Shown here piece by piece: positions 36,376 through 44,770 of a stretch of 64,000 nt of DNA. The notes below the pieces were generated by a model. That model made no database searches and was not told where the DNA came from. It saw nothing but the letters and a program-made list of their open reading frames with translations. Within the stretch, counting starts at the first letter, position 1, and the number at the start of each line of letters is the position of its first letter. The DNA lies in contig JAAZYR010000003.1 of the NCBI GenBank assembly GCA_014239555.1, positions 124,001 to 188,000 of the forward strand, written 5' to 3'. Position numbers and translations under genes: made by a program. This DNA comes from Acidimicrobiales bacterium (GTDB lineage: Bacteria; Actinomycetota; Acidimicrobiia; Acidimicrobiales; Poriferisodalaceae).

Positions 36376-37929
36376 ATGAGTTGGGAACAAGAAGTTGCAG
36401 AACTAGATCGAAGGCTTGATCTCATTCAACAAATGGGGGGCACCGCAAGCGTCGAATTTCATCATGGGCGAGGAAAGCTCACCGTCCGTGAACGAATCAA
36501 CGCCCTGCAAGACCCCGGAACCTTCCGCGAAGTTGGGGCACTCGCTGGGACCCCCGTGTTTGATGAAAATGGTGAGTTAGAAAGTCTCACCCCGGCCAAT
36601 TATGTGATCGGCACAGCCGAACTTGAAGGTCGACGAGCTGTTCTGTGCGGAGGAGATTTCACCATTCGTGGAGGTGCCGCCGATGGCAACATCGGGCAAA
36701 AGTACATCGTCGCTGAGACACTGGCCCGCGATCACCGAATGCCGCTGATACGCCTACTGGACGCAACAGGCGGAAGCGTTAAAACATTCGAAAAACTCGG
36801 CCACACATATTTGCCTGACACCGAGTCCCCAGATATTTCAACAGAACTTTTAGGTCAAGTACCAGTCGTGTCCGCAGTCCTGGGATCGGTAGCAGGACTC
36901 CCAGCAGTTCAGGCCTGTCTGGCGCATTTCAGCATCATGGTGAAGGACACGAGCCAAGTATTCGTTGCTGGACCCGCAGTAGTAAAAGAAGGCGTAGGGG
37001 TCGATATCACTAAAGAAGACCTGGGTGATGAGCGAGTCCAAATCCCTAATGGCGTTATCGACAACCTCGCCGAAGATGAACAGGACGCTTTTGAACAAAC
37101 CCGAAAATTTCTTTCCTACCTACCCTCAAACGTTTGGGAGATGGCACCTAGAGCTGAACCCAAAGACCCGGTAAATCGCAGAGAAGAGATGCTGCTAGAA
37201 GCAATACCTCGTATCAAAAGAAGGATTTATCACCCCCACAAAATCCTTGATGCTGTCCTCGACATCGACTCGTTTTTCGAGATAGCTCCCCTGTCAGGCC
37301 GTGCCCACATAACAGGCTTGGGGCGAGTAGACGGTTTCCCTGTCGGGGTAATGATCAACAATCCGTTGTATTACGGCGGTGCGATGGGCCCACTCGAAGC
37401 TGAAAAAGCAATGCGACTCGTTCAGCTATGCGACACCTTTCACCTTCCACTCGTCTGGTTGTGTGACGAGCCGGGCTTCCACGTAGGACCCGAAAACGAA
37501 GTCCAAGGAATACTTCGAGGCGGAGCACGCGCCGTGACGGTCTTCTCAGCTTCGAAAATGCCTTACATCTCGTTCCTTATGCGCCAGTGCTACGGAGTGG
37601 CAGGTGGCCTTCATGTTCGCCACAGCGGCATGTACCAGCGCTACGCCTGGCCATCAGCACACACAGGTTCTATGCACATTGAAGGGGGGACAATGGTTGC
37701 GTACAAACGAGAAATTCAAAATGCTGAGGACCCCAAAGCGAAACGAGAAGAAATAGAAGCACGTTTAGAAGCGATCGCTTCTCCCTTCAGAAACGCTCAC
37801 GCCATGGACATCGAGAATCTGATTGACCCACGAGACACGCGACCCTTGCTGTGTGAATTTGTGCAACAAGCTCAAAGCGTTCTACAAACCCAACTCGGAC
37901 CCACAGCAGGCGCCTCTTTCAGGCCATAG
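36376..37929 (+). CDS. Acyl-CoA carboxylase beta subunit (carboxyltransferase)
   Basis: 517 residues, the size of propionyl-/acetyl-CoA carboxylase beta chains. Features: GRGKLTVRERINAL at the N-terminus, the acyl-CoA pocket around GGSVKTFEKLG and the second crotonase half with GRVDGFPVGVMINNP. It moves CO2 from carboxybiotin to an acyl-CoA. The biotin-carrying alpha subunit is not in the window. The acyl preference (propionyl, methylcrotonyl or geranyl) cannot be read from these motifs. Confidence 0.9.
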   Translation: MSWEQEVAELDRRLDLIQQMGGTASVEFHHGRGKLTVRERINALQDPGTFREVGALAGTPVFDENGELESLTPANYVIGTAELEGRRAVLCGGDFTIRGGAADGNIGQKYIVAETLARDHRMPLIRLLDATGGSVKTFEKLGHTYLPDTESPDISTELLGQVPVVSAVLGSVAGLPAVQACLAHFSIMVKDTSQVFVAGPAVVKEGVGVDITKEDLGDERVQIPNGVIDNLAEDEQDAFEQTRKFLSYLPSNVWEMAPRAEPKDPVNRREEMLLEAIPRIKRRIYHPHKILDAVLDIDSFFEIAPLSGRAHITGLGRVDGFPVGVMINNPLYYGGAMGPLEAEKAMRLVQLCDTFHLPLVWLCDEPGFHVGPENEVQGILRGGARAVTVFSASKMPYISFLMRQCYGVAGGLHVRHSGMYQRYAWPSAHTGSMHIEGGTMVAYKREIQNAEDPKAKREEIEARLEAIASPFRNAHAMDIENLIDPRDTRPLLCEFVQQAQSVLQTQLGPTAGASFRP

Positions 37930-38298
37930 ACCCACTATTTCTTAACGGTGTCTTTCACAGGTAGCTGCGGCGTAAACGCATGGATCCCCACCGCTGGTCT
38001 TGAGTGCTGTGGTCAAGTAACGGCAGGGATCCGTGGTTTCCCCTTCGAGAGGGGCGGGGAGACCTATGGGGGGCCTCTTCTCTAGTGGTAACGCGGTTTT
38101 GCTACGCGGTAGCGGATGGGGCTACTCATGGTTGACTCTCATGCCCACTCTCATTCGGAGTTGACGGTTACGTGGCCCTCGCAACGACATATGACAGCGA
38201 GGAACCACGGATGGTGATCAAAACAGCCGAAATGCCCCGCAAGGGAAGCCTTCTAAGCCGTTTTCAGTCACACCCGAAGAGGGTTTAACCGATGTGAT
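37930..38298. other. Gap between carboxylase and DoxX genes, with inverted repeat and micro-ORF
   Basis: About 370 bases. The repeat ATGGATCCC (37980-37988) / GGGATCCGT (38026-38034) could form a nine-base stem with a 37-base loop and no T-run. A possible 38-codon frame lies at 38172-38288. I see no other gene, riboswitch or mobile element. Confidence 0.4.
38172..38288 (+). CDS. Possible 38-residue peptide or gene remnant
   Basis: A GTG-started frame that would read MALATTYDSEEPRMVIKTAE and end in a basic tail, SRFQSHPKRV. The frame stays open and coding-like for 17 codons upstream of the GTG. No ribosome site is clear. It may be the end of a decayed gene. Weak call. Confidence 0.2.
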   Translation: MALATTYDSEEPRMVIKTAEMPRKGSLLSRFQSHPKRV

Positions 38299-38673
38299 TC
38301 AAAAAATGGAGCCGAGCCAAAGCAGCACAGTAATCAACACCACTTGGATGATCAGGCGGATGATGTGTGCGGTCGTGCTCAAGACGCTCCCGTTGAAGGG
38401 CACATCATTCAAGTACATGTTCAGATTGGCTAAGGACATCAACACCACGAGAACAACGAGGCATCGAGCCGACAAAGGTCTAGTGGCTGGAATCATTATC
38501 CCCAGCCCCAAGGCAATTTCTAAGACCCCACTGGAGTAGGTCCAAAACGCTGGTGTCCCGAGATAGCTAGGAACGATTTCATTAAAAGCCTTGGGGTTTA
38601 TGAAGTGCTGTATGCCGATCCAGAAAAAGGTCAAGCCGAGTAAGGCCCCAGTGACGTTTCGGGCAACATTCAT
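38299..38673 (-). CDS. DoxX family membrane protein
   Basis: 124 residues with four hydrophobic segments (about 8-28, 44-62, 70-88, 100-122), the DoxX layout, including GLTFFWIGIQHFINPKAF. The family is linked to thiosulfate oxidation or redox stress in a few species; function here is unknown. Convergent with the carboxylase gene. Confidence 0.8.
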   Translation of the reverse strand: MNVARNVTGALLGLTFFWIGIQHFINPKAFNEIVPSYLGTPAFWTYSSGVLEIALGLGIMIPATRPLSARCLVVLVVLMSLANLNMYLNDVPFNGSVLSTTAHIIRLIIQVVLITVLLWLGSIF

Positions 38674-38697
38674 AAACGGATCTCAATGTACCGCCAC

Positions 38698-38830
38698 TTA
38701 CCGGGATAGCTCCCCTCCAAAAATAGAGAAGACAGCCACAATCAAGAATCCGGTAACAACTCCGACCTCCAAGATCGTGGCAGCGGTCAGAACAATCTTG
38801 GTGGCCGTTGCTGCATGCCGTTGATTCGCG
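38698..38830 (-). pseudogene. Probable remnant of a small membrane protein
   Basis: In the gap before the DoxX gene, one minus-strand frame encodes a hydrophobic helix (VLTAATILEVGVVTGFLIVA) between two stops. There is no ATG, GTG or TTG before the helix, so I treat it as a fragment. Confidence 0.25.
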
Positions 38831-38884
38831 TCTTAGCTACCTGGTAGGCCTTTGGTCTCAGTTGCTAACTAAGGAGAGTGGAAC

Positions 38885-39172
38885 GTGGCGAAGGCGTACG
38901 CAATAGGACTGCTGAAAATTAATGATCCCGAAGCGATGGGTCCGTACCTGGAATCTGTGGAGAAAACAGTCACCGATCACGGAGGTCGTTATCTTGTTCG
39001 AGGAGGCACACAGCACTACACAGAAGACGACCCGAACCCCGTGGCAGTAGTGCTTGAGTTCCCCGACAGTGACTCAGCAATCGCTTGGAAAAGCTCAGCT
39101 GCATACCAGGACATCTTGCCTTTCCGTCTGGATAATTCCGAGGGGCCTCTCGTCATTTGCGATGGTGTTTAA
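38885..39172 (+). CDS. DUF1330 family protein
   Basis: 95 residues, dimeric alpha-beta barrel type. Typical pattern: YLESVEKTVTDHGGRYLVRGG, then VVLEFPDSDSAIAWKSSAAYQDILPFR. Function of the family is unknown. GTG start with AAGGAG upstream. Followed closely by a strong terminator, so it is a single-gene unit. Confidence 0.88.
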   Translation: MAKAYAIGLLKINDPEAMGPYLESVEKTVTDHGGRYLVRGGTQHYTEDDPNPVAVVLEFPDSDSAIAWKSSAAYQDILPFRLDNSEGPLVICDGV

Positions 39173-39200
39173 CCACCTTGCCTATGTGACTTAGACAGAG

Positions 39201-39223
39201 GGCCGCCCACAGGGCGGCCTTTT
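39201..39223 (+). terminator. Rho-independent terminator after DUF1330 gene
   Basis: Perfect eight-base stem GGCCGCCC / GGGCGGCC with loop ACA, followed by TTTT. It could also stop transcripts of the convergent MFS gene. Confidence 0.9.
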
Positions 39224-39245
39224 GTCATTTCATAATGTCAGCGGG

Positions 39246-40715
39246 TTAGTTGCTCTCGGAAGAGTTGGTTTTGCCTATCAGATAGACAGCCAACGCTGCA
39301 ACGGGACCCGTTGCAGCCGTAATGAACCACGCTTTTTGGAAGGAGCCGAGATCTGTGCCTTGGCCGACGACGGTAATGAGTGCAGCGATACCGATTGTTG
39401 CGCCAACTTGCCGACCCACCTGGTTGAGCGAACCGCCAACCGCGAATTCAGCTGGGGGGACCTCACCCACCGCAGCTGCACTCACAATAGGGAACGTTGT
39501 CGCCACCCCAATCGCAACCAAGATCGACGCTGGTAACCAAAGAGCCCAGTAATTCGGGGTTTCAGTAACAAAAAGGGCATACATCAGTACGCCTATTCCC
39601 CACGAGAAAGAGCCTGGTACGGCGATGCGGCGCACCCCATACTTTGTTCCGAGTTTTCCGATTAACGGGGCCATGAGCGCCACGAAAAGCGGAAGTGGGG
39701 CGGTAGCGAGGCCGGCCGTGCGAATCGAATAACCCCAGCCTTGGGTGAGCCACAAAACATTGACAAGCAGCGATGCTGAAAGCCCCGCCGACTGGACAGC
39801 GGTCGCAATGTTGGCCATTGTGAGCGACCGGATCCGGAAGAGGTGCGTAGGTAGAGCGGGCGCTCTATGAAAACGGCCTTTGAAGAGAGTGGCTGCCAAA
39901 AGGATCAAAGAAAGGGAAGTTGCGATCAGTACACCTGATGATGACCAGCCCCATGGCCCGACTTGGATGATGGAAAACGCCAGCAACGCCATCGACGTGG
40001 CAAGCAACACGGCCCCGACAACGTCGGGGAATGGTGCGTTTGCGTCAGGGGTTGTCCGAGGAAGTGTTTTCCTGCCAGTCAGGTAGCTCAAAAGACAGAA
40101 AGGAGGCAAGACAAGAAATGCCCAACGCCACCCATACGCGTCGACGATTAGAGCCCCAACTGCTGGACCAGTGGCGACGCCTAGAGCTGTCAACGAACCC
40201 CATTTTGCGACCGTGGCCATCCTCGCTGAATCGGGGGTTCCCGCCAATAAGAGCCCTAGTGATGCAGGGGTGAGGAGAGCTCCACCGATGCCTTGAGCTA
40301 CGCGTGCTAGAACGACGACCGGGAAGGTTGGCGCTGCCCCAACTAGCAGCGACGCCAGAGCGAACACCGCAAGGCCGATCATGAAGACGCGCCGTCTTCC
40401 GAACCGGTCAGCGAGTCGCCCTGCCGGAATCAGCAATGCTGCGAACGAAATCGTATAGGCGTTGAGAACCCATGTGAGAGAGCCTCGACTTGTCTCGGTG
40501 AATGTGCGCTCGAGATCAGGGAACGCCACATTCATCGTCGACACGTTGGCGGTGACGAGAAAGGCACCTAGTGCTGTGGACAAGAAAATGAGACGTGTCT
40601 GCTTGAAGTTGTTCTTTTCGCTGAAGGGAGTTTCAGCCTCAACAGAACTGAGCGACGCGACAGTAAATACTTGGGGGAGGGCGCTGCGTTGAAAGCCCGT
40701 TCGGGTACTGGTCAC
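39246..40715 (-). CDS. MFS transporter, DHA2-type (14 TM) drug exporter
   Basis: 489 residues from GTG 40715. About 14 hydrophobic segments. Motif A: GRLADRFGRRRVFMIG; motif C-like: WGSLTALGVATGPAVGALIV. Probable proton-driven efflux of drugs or metabolites. The start is uncertain: the first membrane helix begins 47 residues in and there is no ribosome site at 40715. The frame is open for 88 more codons upstream, but that part does not look like protein of this family. Confidence 0.82.
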   Translation of the reverse strand: MTSTRTGFQRSALPQVFTVASLSSVEAETPFSEKNNFKQTRLIFLSTALGAFLVTANVSTMNVAFPDLERTFTETSRGSLTWVLNAYTISFAALLIPAGRLADRFGRRRVFMIGLAVFALASLLVGAAPTFPVVVLARVAQGIGGALLTPASLGLLLAGTPDSARMATVAKWGSLTALGVATGPAVGALIVDAYGWRWAFLVLPPFCLLSYLTGRKTLPRTTPDANAPFPDVVGAVLLATSMALLAFSIIQVGPWGWSSSGVLIATSLSLILLAATLFKGRFHRAPALPTHLFRIRSLTMANIATAVQSAGLSASLLVNVLWLTQGWGYSIRTAGLATAPLPLFVALMAPLIGKLGTKYGVRRIAVPGSFSWGIGVLMYALFVTETPNYWALWLPASILVAIGVATTFPIVSAAAVGEVPPAEFAVGGSLNQVGRQVGATIGIAALITVVGQGTDLGSFQKAWFITAATGPVAALAVYLIGKTNSSESN

Positions 40716-40956
40716 TCTGGGCCGGGCTCGGTAAAGGCGAGTGCTCGGTTCACCATTCCACCTGAAAGAGCCCGACGCAGATACGCATCCCCGCACGGTA
40801 CTGGTCGTGGGCCCGGGGTGTTTTGGAACTTGTTGAGAATAGGGCTGCTTGGGTCTAAGCCGAGCGCGGAGATTGCAGTCTCCGACTTTATGAAACGGAA
40901 GTACCGTAGGGCTAGGCGCAAAGATGCGAAGAAAGCAATGAAATTGTGATGGGCAG

Positions 40957-41037
40957 ATGAGTAAACGAACCTGGCGCATTATTTTCGTCGTTATTCTCGT
41001 CGCCTACGTTTGGGCGGCGGCTCGAGCGATCTTGTGA
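40957..41037 (+). CDS. 26-residue single-span membrane peptide coupled to hemolysin III
   Basis: MSKRTWRIIFVVILVAYVW starts with a basic end and continues as one hydrophobic helix, then ends AAARAIL. Its TGA overlaps the GTG of the hemolysin III gene by three bases (GTGA), a layout typical of translational coupling. No known family. Ribosome site weak. Confidence 0.45.
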   Translation: MSKRTWRIIFVVILVAYVWAAARAIL

Positions 41038-41669
41038 CCCAACCCCTTTTCCGAGGAGTGTCACACCGAGCAGCTTTTATTGCTTCGGTCACGCTTGCCC
41101 CAATAGTGGTCGTCTCAGCACCAGGGGTCTGGCCTCGACTAATTACAGGGCTGTACAGCACGGCCATAACAGCCTTGTTCGGAGTGTCTGCCCTTTACCA
41201 CCGGGTGAATTGGGGAGCGGTAGGGAAGAGGAGGCTGCAGAAATTCGATCACGTGACCATATTCTTCGCAATCGCCGCGACCTATACCCCAGTAGCCGTA
41301 TTTGTTTTGTCGGCTTGGGCCGCGAAATTGGTGTTAGCGCTGGTCTGGGGGGGTGCCGCCATAGGTGCATTCATACGCATCCGATTCACGCAAGCCCCAA
41401 AATGGGTTGTCGCGGGCCCGTATCTAGTTGTTGGATGGTGTCTTTTGGCTGTGGTCCAAGATGCCTGGCACCAGCTTGGGGTGCTGGGGTTCGTTCTTTT
41501 TCTCACTGGTGGATTGCTGTATACCGCCGGGGCTGTTGTATTTGCCTCTCAAAGACCTGACCCGTGGCCAAGTATGTTCGGATTCCACGAAATATTTCAC
41601 TCTCTCACCGTCGCCGCGGCAGCACTTCACTACGTAGCTTTCGTGTTCGTTGTATTACCGAAAGCTTGA
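41034..41669 (+). CDS. Hemolysin III family (PAQR-like) membrane protein
   Basis: 211 residues with seven hydrophobic segments. Family motifs: FRGVSHRAAFIASV with the metal-site histidine, SALYHRVNW, DHVTIFFAIAATYTP and FGFHEIFHSLTVAAAALHY, giving the zinc histidines of PAQR-type proteins. Role unknown in bacteria; hydrolase activity has been proposed for the superfamily. GTG 41034 is favoured by overlap with the small upstream peptide; a TTG at 41010 is in frame. Confidence 0.88.
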   Translation: MTQPLFRGVSHRAAFIASVTLAPIVVVSAPGVWPRLITGLYSTAITALFGVSALYHRVNWGAVGKRRLQKFDHVTIFFAIAATYTPVAVFVLSAWAAKLVLALVWGGAAIGAFIRIRFTQAPKWVVAGPYLVVGWCLLAVVQDAWHQLGVLGFVLFLTGGLLYTAGAVVFASQRPDPWPSMFGFHEIFHSLTVAAAALHYVAFVFVVLPKA

Positions 41670-41795
41670 TATGTGGGCCACAAAAGAGTGTGATACCAGC
41701 TTGCACGATCAAAAAGTTCAGAGTTGCGCCCAACAGCTCGGAGCGGACCAGACCCCAGTGCAATACCATTCATTGTCTTAGAGGAGAGTCCCCGC

Positions 41796-42326
41796 ATGGG
41801 TTTAGCTATCAATGAAGGCAAATATCCAATTGATGCGGTCCACTCCCAACTGGGATTTTATGTGACTCATCTAGATATCTCCTTAGTTAGAGGTACCTTC
41901 AATGTCTTCACCGGTTCGTTGACAATCGGAAGCACTGTTGCCGACGTGGCGGTCTCGATCGAGGCTGAAATGGCGTCGGTCAACACTGGTAACGCGGCAC
42001 GAGATAAGCACATACTCGGCGGCGACTTCTTCGACGCGACTAACCATCCCCAAATGGCATTCGCATCGACGTCGGTCTCCGAAACCAATGATGGTTATGA
42101 ACTGAAGGGCGACCTCACCATCAAGGGGATCACCAACACGGTTACTTTAGCTGGCACCTATAACGGCTCAGCGGTGTTCCCCATGGATGGGTCGACACAC
42201 TACGGATTTAGCATGTCAGGAACGATTAGCCGCAGTGCGTTCGGTGTTAGCTACGGAGTACCAATGGTCACAGACGACGTGGGGTTGGTGCTTGAAGCGC
42301 AGTTCATCGAAGCAGCCTCTGAGTAG
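41796..42326 (+). CDS. YceI family protein
   Basis: 176 residues, lipocalin-like barrel that binds isoprenoid or other lipids. Pattern: YPIDAVHSQLGFYVTHLDISLVRGTFN at the N-terminus, then GGDFFDATNHPQMAFAS and ELKGDLTIKGITNTVTL. There is no signal peptide, so it is cytoplasmic, unlike the periplasmic E. coli protein. The start ATG has GAGGAGAG seven bases upstream. Confidence 0.9.
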   Translation: MGLAINEGKYPIDAVHSQLGFYVTHLDISLVRGTFNVFTGSLTIGSTVADVAVSIEAEMASVNTGNAARDKHILGGDFFDATNHPQMAFASTSVSETNDGYELKGDLTIKGITNTVTLAGTYNGSAVFPMDGSTHYGFSMSGTISRSAFGVSYGVPMVTDDVGLVLEAQFIEAASE

Positions 42327-42641
42327 CTGTATCTGCTTTCTTAGGCATGTTTTGCTTCAATTCTTGTCACCATAAAACCGTAAGCAACGTTCTTTAGGTC
42401 ATTGCCTCAAAGTCACTTGAGGCAAGAGGAATTCGAAAAGGGCGAAGATCGCTGTGTCATTTAACATCTGGGTGCTAATCCCAATAAGAACCTTTGCCAC
42501 CAACTAGGGCCTCGGATCCTGCCCCGGTGCCGGAAGCATGGGAAAAGATATGCTGCTGACGAGTCCGGTCACATGGACTTGCTGGGGGGTGAAACGAGCG
42601 ATGTCAACGCCTGCAGGCGACCGTGTTCTCGCTAATCATCC
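42327..42641. other. Gap upstream of the catabolic operon, with hairpin
   Basis: 315 bases without a gene. Main feature: the perfect inverted repeat at 42402-42425. The rest shows no clear promoter; the region near the next GTG has a loose -10-like TAATCA. Confidence 0.5.
42402..42425. promoter_or_regulatory. Perfect nine-base inverted repeat
   Basis: TTGCCTCAA-AGTCAC-TTGAGGCAA. No T-run on either side, so a factor-independent terminator is unlikely; an operator for the following operon or an RNA hairpin after yceI are both possible. Confidence 0.5.
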
Positions 42642-43658
42642 GTGAGTGACGACCAAGTACCTGTAATTGACATGCAACCATTTCTGACCGGCGATAAGAA
42701 AGCGAAACAAGCAGTCGGACGTCAAGTTGACGAGGCGTTGCAGACGATTGGGTTCTTCACCCTGATCGGGCATGGCGTCCCCGACGAGTTGATCACGCTA
42801 ACTCGCGAAACAGCGCTTGAGTTTTTTGGATGTTCCCTTGACGAGAAGATGAAAATCGCAAATCCGCCCGAACACATGAGTCGCGGCTACAACTGGGTGG
42901 GAAATCGCTCATTGGCATACACCCTTGGGGAAGAAACCCCACCAGATCTCCAGGAGGGGTTCGCATTTGGGCCCTTTGATTTGGGGGAGGGTCCTTATTA
43001 TGCAGCGCCAGCCGCCTCGAGCTTCTTTGCTCCAAACATTTGGCCCGAACAGCCTGACGCTTTTCGTAGGGTCTTTGAAGAGTATTACCGTGAGATGGTG
43101 TTGCTAGCGGAGAGTGTTATGGCAATCTTCGCTGTTGCACTCGATGTGCCGGAGTCCTACTTCGCGGACAAGACTGACAAACACACGAGCGTCATACGTG
43201 CAGTCCATTACCCCGCGCAATCTGAACCGCCGGTTGCCGGGCAGCTCAGAGCTGGTGCCCACACTGACTATGGAACGTTCACAATCCTGTATGGAGATGA
43301 CAGCCCCGGAGGACTCCAAGTAAAGCACCGTGACGGAGACTGGCTTGACGTGCATCCATCCCCGGGGGCACTGATATGTAACGTCGGAGACCTCATGTCT
43401 CGATGGACTAATGACCGCTGGATTTCCAACCTTCATCGCGTAGCCAATCCTCCTCCCGAATATGCAGCTATTGATCGAATAGCGATCCCGTTCTTCCACA
43501 ACGCGAATCATGATGCTGTGATTGAGTGCATCCCTTCTTGTCTCGGTCCAACCGGTGTGGCTAAATATTCGCCGGTACTCTTCAGCGAGCTCTACCTTGG
43601 CAAGCAGAACAGGGCAGAGCGCAAACTCAACAACACGGACAGAAAATCTTACGACTGA
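42642..43658 (+). CDS. 2-oxoglutarate/Fe(II) oxygenase, isopenicillin-N-synthase family
   Basis: 338 residues. Non-haem iron ligands H207, D209 (GAHTDYG) and H265 (NLHRV) with the 2-oxoglutarate arginine following in the last beta strand. It hydroxylates or desaturates a small molecule using O2. First gene of a tight operon with aminotransferase, MmgE/PrpD, LLM, amidohydrolase and dihydropyrimidinase. The GTG start gives the usual N-terminus VPVIDMQPFL. Confidence 0.9.
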   Translation: MSDDQVPVIDMQPFLTGDKKAKQAVGRQVDEALQTIGFFTLIGHGVPDELITLTRETALEFFGCSLDEKMKIANPPEHMSRGYNWVGNRSLAYTLGEETPPDLQEGFAFGPFDLGEGPYYAAPAASSFFAPNIWPEQPDAFRRVFEEYYREMVLLAESVMAIFAVALDVPESYFADKTDKHTSVIRAVHYPAQSEPPVAGQLRAGAHTDYGTFTILYGDDSPGGLQVKHRDGDWLDVHPSPGALICNVGDLMSRWTNDRWISNLHRVANPPPEYAAIDRIAIPFFHNANHDAVIECIPSCLGPTGVAKYSPVLFSELYLGKQNRAERKLNNTDRKSYD

Positions 43659-44770
43659 TGCGCTACGCCCATGTGGGGTTGGAAACGGCCGAGTATTACG
43701 TACCCGGATTACCCGCTGACTATGTGTCGCAGCGCTATGGCATTCCGCTTGCAGAGATTTCTAAACTGGGGTCGGCGGAGAATCCTTACGGGTCGTCTCC
43801 AGCGGCGCTGGAAGCGGTTCGCGACAATTTAGAAACGTTGCATCTCTACCCATCATGGACCGCTGATCCGCTCCGGGAGAAGATCGCTGACACCTATGGA
43901 TGTGATCCTTCAGAGGTAATCTGCGGGGCCGGCGAAACTGAGATTCTCTCACTGATCACGCGAGCATTCTGCCCTCCAGGTGACAAGATTCAAATGCCTG
44001 GGCCATGCTTCCCGATCTACCACCTTTTTGCCGAAGCGGAGGGTCGAATTCCGGTGCTTGTCCATACCGCAACGGATCGCCAATCTATGGCGCTTAATGT
44101 GGACGCCTATATCAACGCGATAGAGCCTGACACCAGGATTGTCTACGTCACTAACCCCCATAGCCCCTCTGGCACTTGGCTTGAGGAGGCAGAAGTGCGG
44201 CGAATTGTTGAGGCCTCAGCAGATGCGCTGGTCGTACTCGATGAGGCTTATGTCCACTATTCGGACACCCCTGGTTACATTCACCTTGCTGCCGAATATG
44301 ACAATCTTGCGGTGCTGCGCACTTTCTCCAAGGTTTATGGGTTGGCCGGTTTGCGAGTTGGTTTTGGGGTGGCCCGACGCGCGGTTGTCGACGCGTTGCT
44401 GGCAGTCAAACCGACATGGAACATGGGGCAATTACAAATATCGGGAGGGATAGCTGCGCTGGATGACCATGCACACGTCGCGCGGACGGTCGAGACGATT
44501 GTAAAAAATCGAATGTACGTCCAAAACCGATTCGAAGAACTTGATCGTTTCCAGATAGTGCAAAACAGTCGAGCTAACTTCTTCCTCGTCGAAATCTTGG
44601 ATCCCGACACAGACTCAACCAAAGTTTTCGAGGGCCTTCTCGAAAGAGGTGTGGTGGTGAAGGACGGGTCAGTGTCATTTAGAGGTCTTGATGACCGCTT
44701 CCTCCGTTGTGACGTCAACCTCAAGCAGCACATGGACCGTCTTGTCGATGCCCTCGCCGATCTCCCCTAA
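43658..44770 (+). CDS. Class I/II aminotransferase (HisC-like)
   Basis: 370 residues, fold-type I PLP enzyme close to histidinol-phosphate aminotransferase. The PLP lysine is K225 in TFSKVYGLAG, with VTNPHSPSG near 165 and VLDEAYVHY near 193. No other his genes are nearby, so the substrate is likely the product of the catabolic operon (perhaps an amino acid or beta-amino acid). Its ATG overlaps the oxygenase stop (TGATG). Confidence 0.88.
   Translation: MRYAHVGLETAEYYVPGLPADYVSQRYGIPLAEISKLGSAENPYGSSPAALEAVRDNLETLHLYPSWTADPLREKIADTYGCDPSEVICGAGETEILSLITRAFCPPGDKIQMPGPCFPIYHLFAEAEGRIPVLVHTATDRQSMALNVDAYINAIEPDTRIVYVTNPHSPSGTWLEEAEVRRIVEASADALVVLDEAYVHYSDTPGYIHLAAEYDNLAVLRTFSKVYGLAGLRVGFGVARRAVVDALLAVKPTWNMGQLQISGGIAALDDHAHVARTVETIVKNRMYVQNRFEELDRFQIVQNSRANFFLVEILDPDTDSTKVFEGLLERGVVVKDGSVSFRGLDDRFLRCDVNLKQHMDRLVDALADLP

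Noticed and set aside
38010-38130. Riboswitch in the gap before the DoxX gene
   Set aside because: Short hairpins such as CCCC-TTCGAGA-GGGG are present, but no known riboswitch core was recognised.
40716-40979. N-terminal extension of the DHA2-type MFS gene
   Set aside because: Composition is unlike the family (Cys, Pro, Arg rich), and it precedes the first membrane helix by more than 100 residues.
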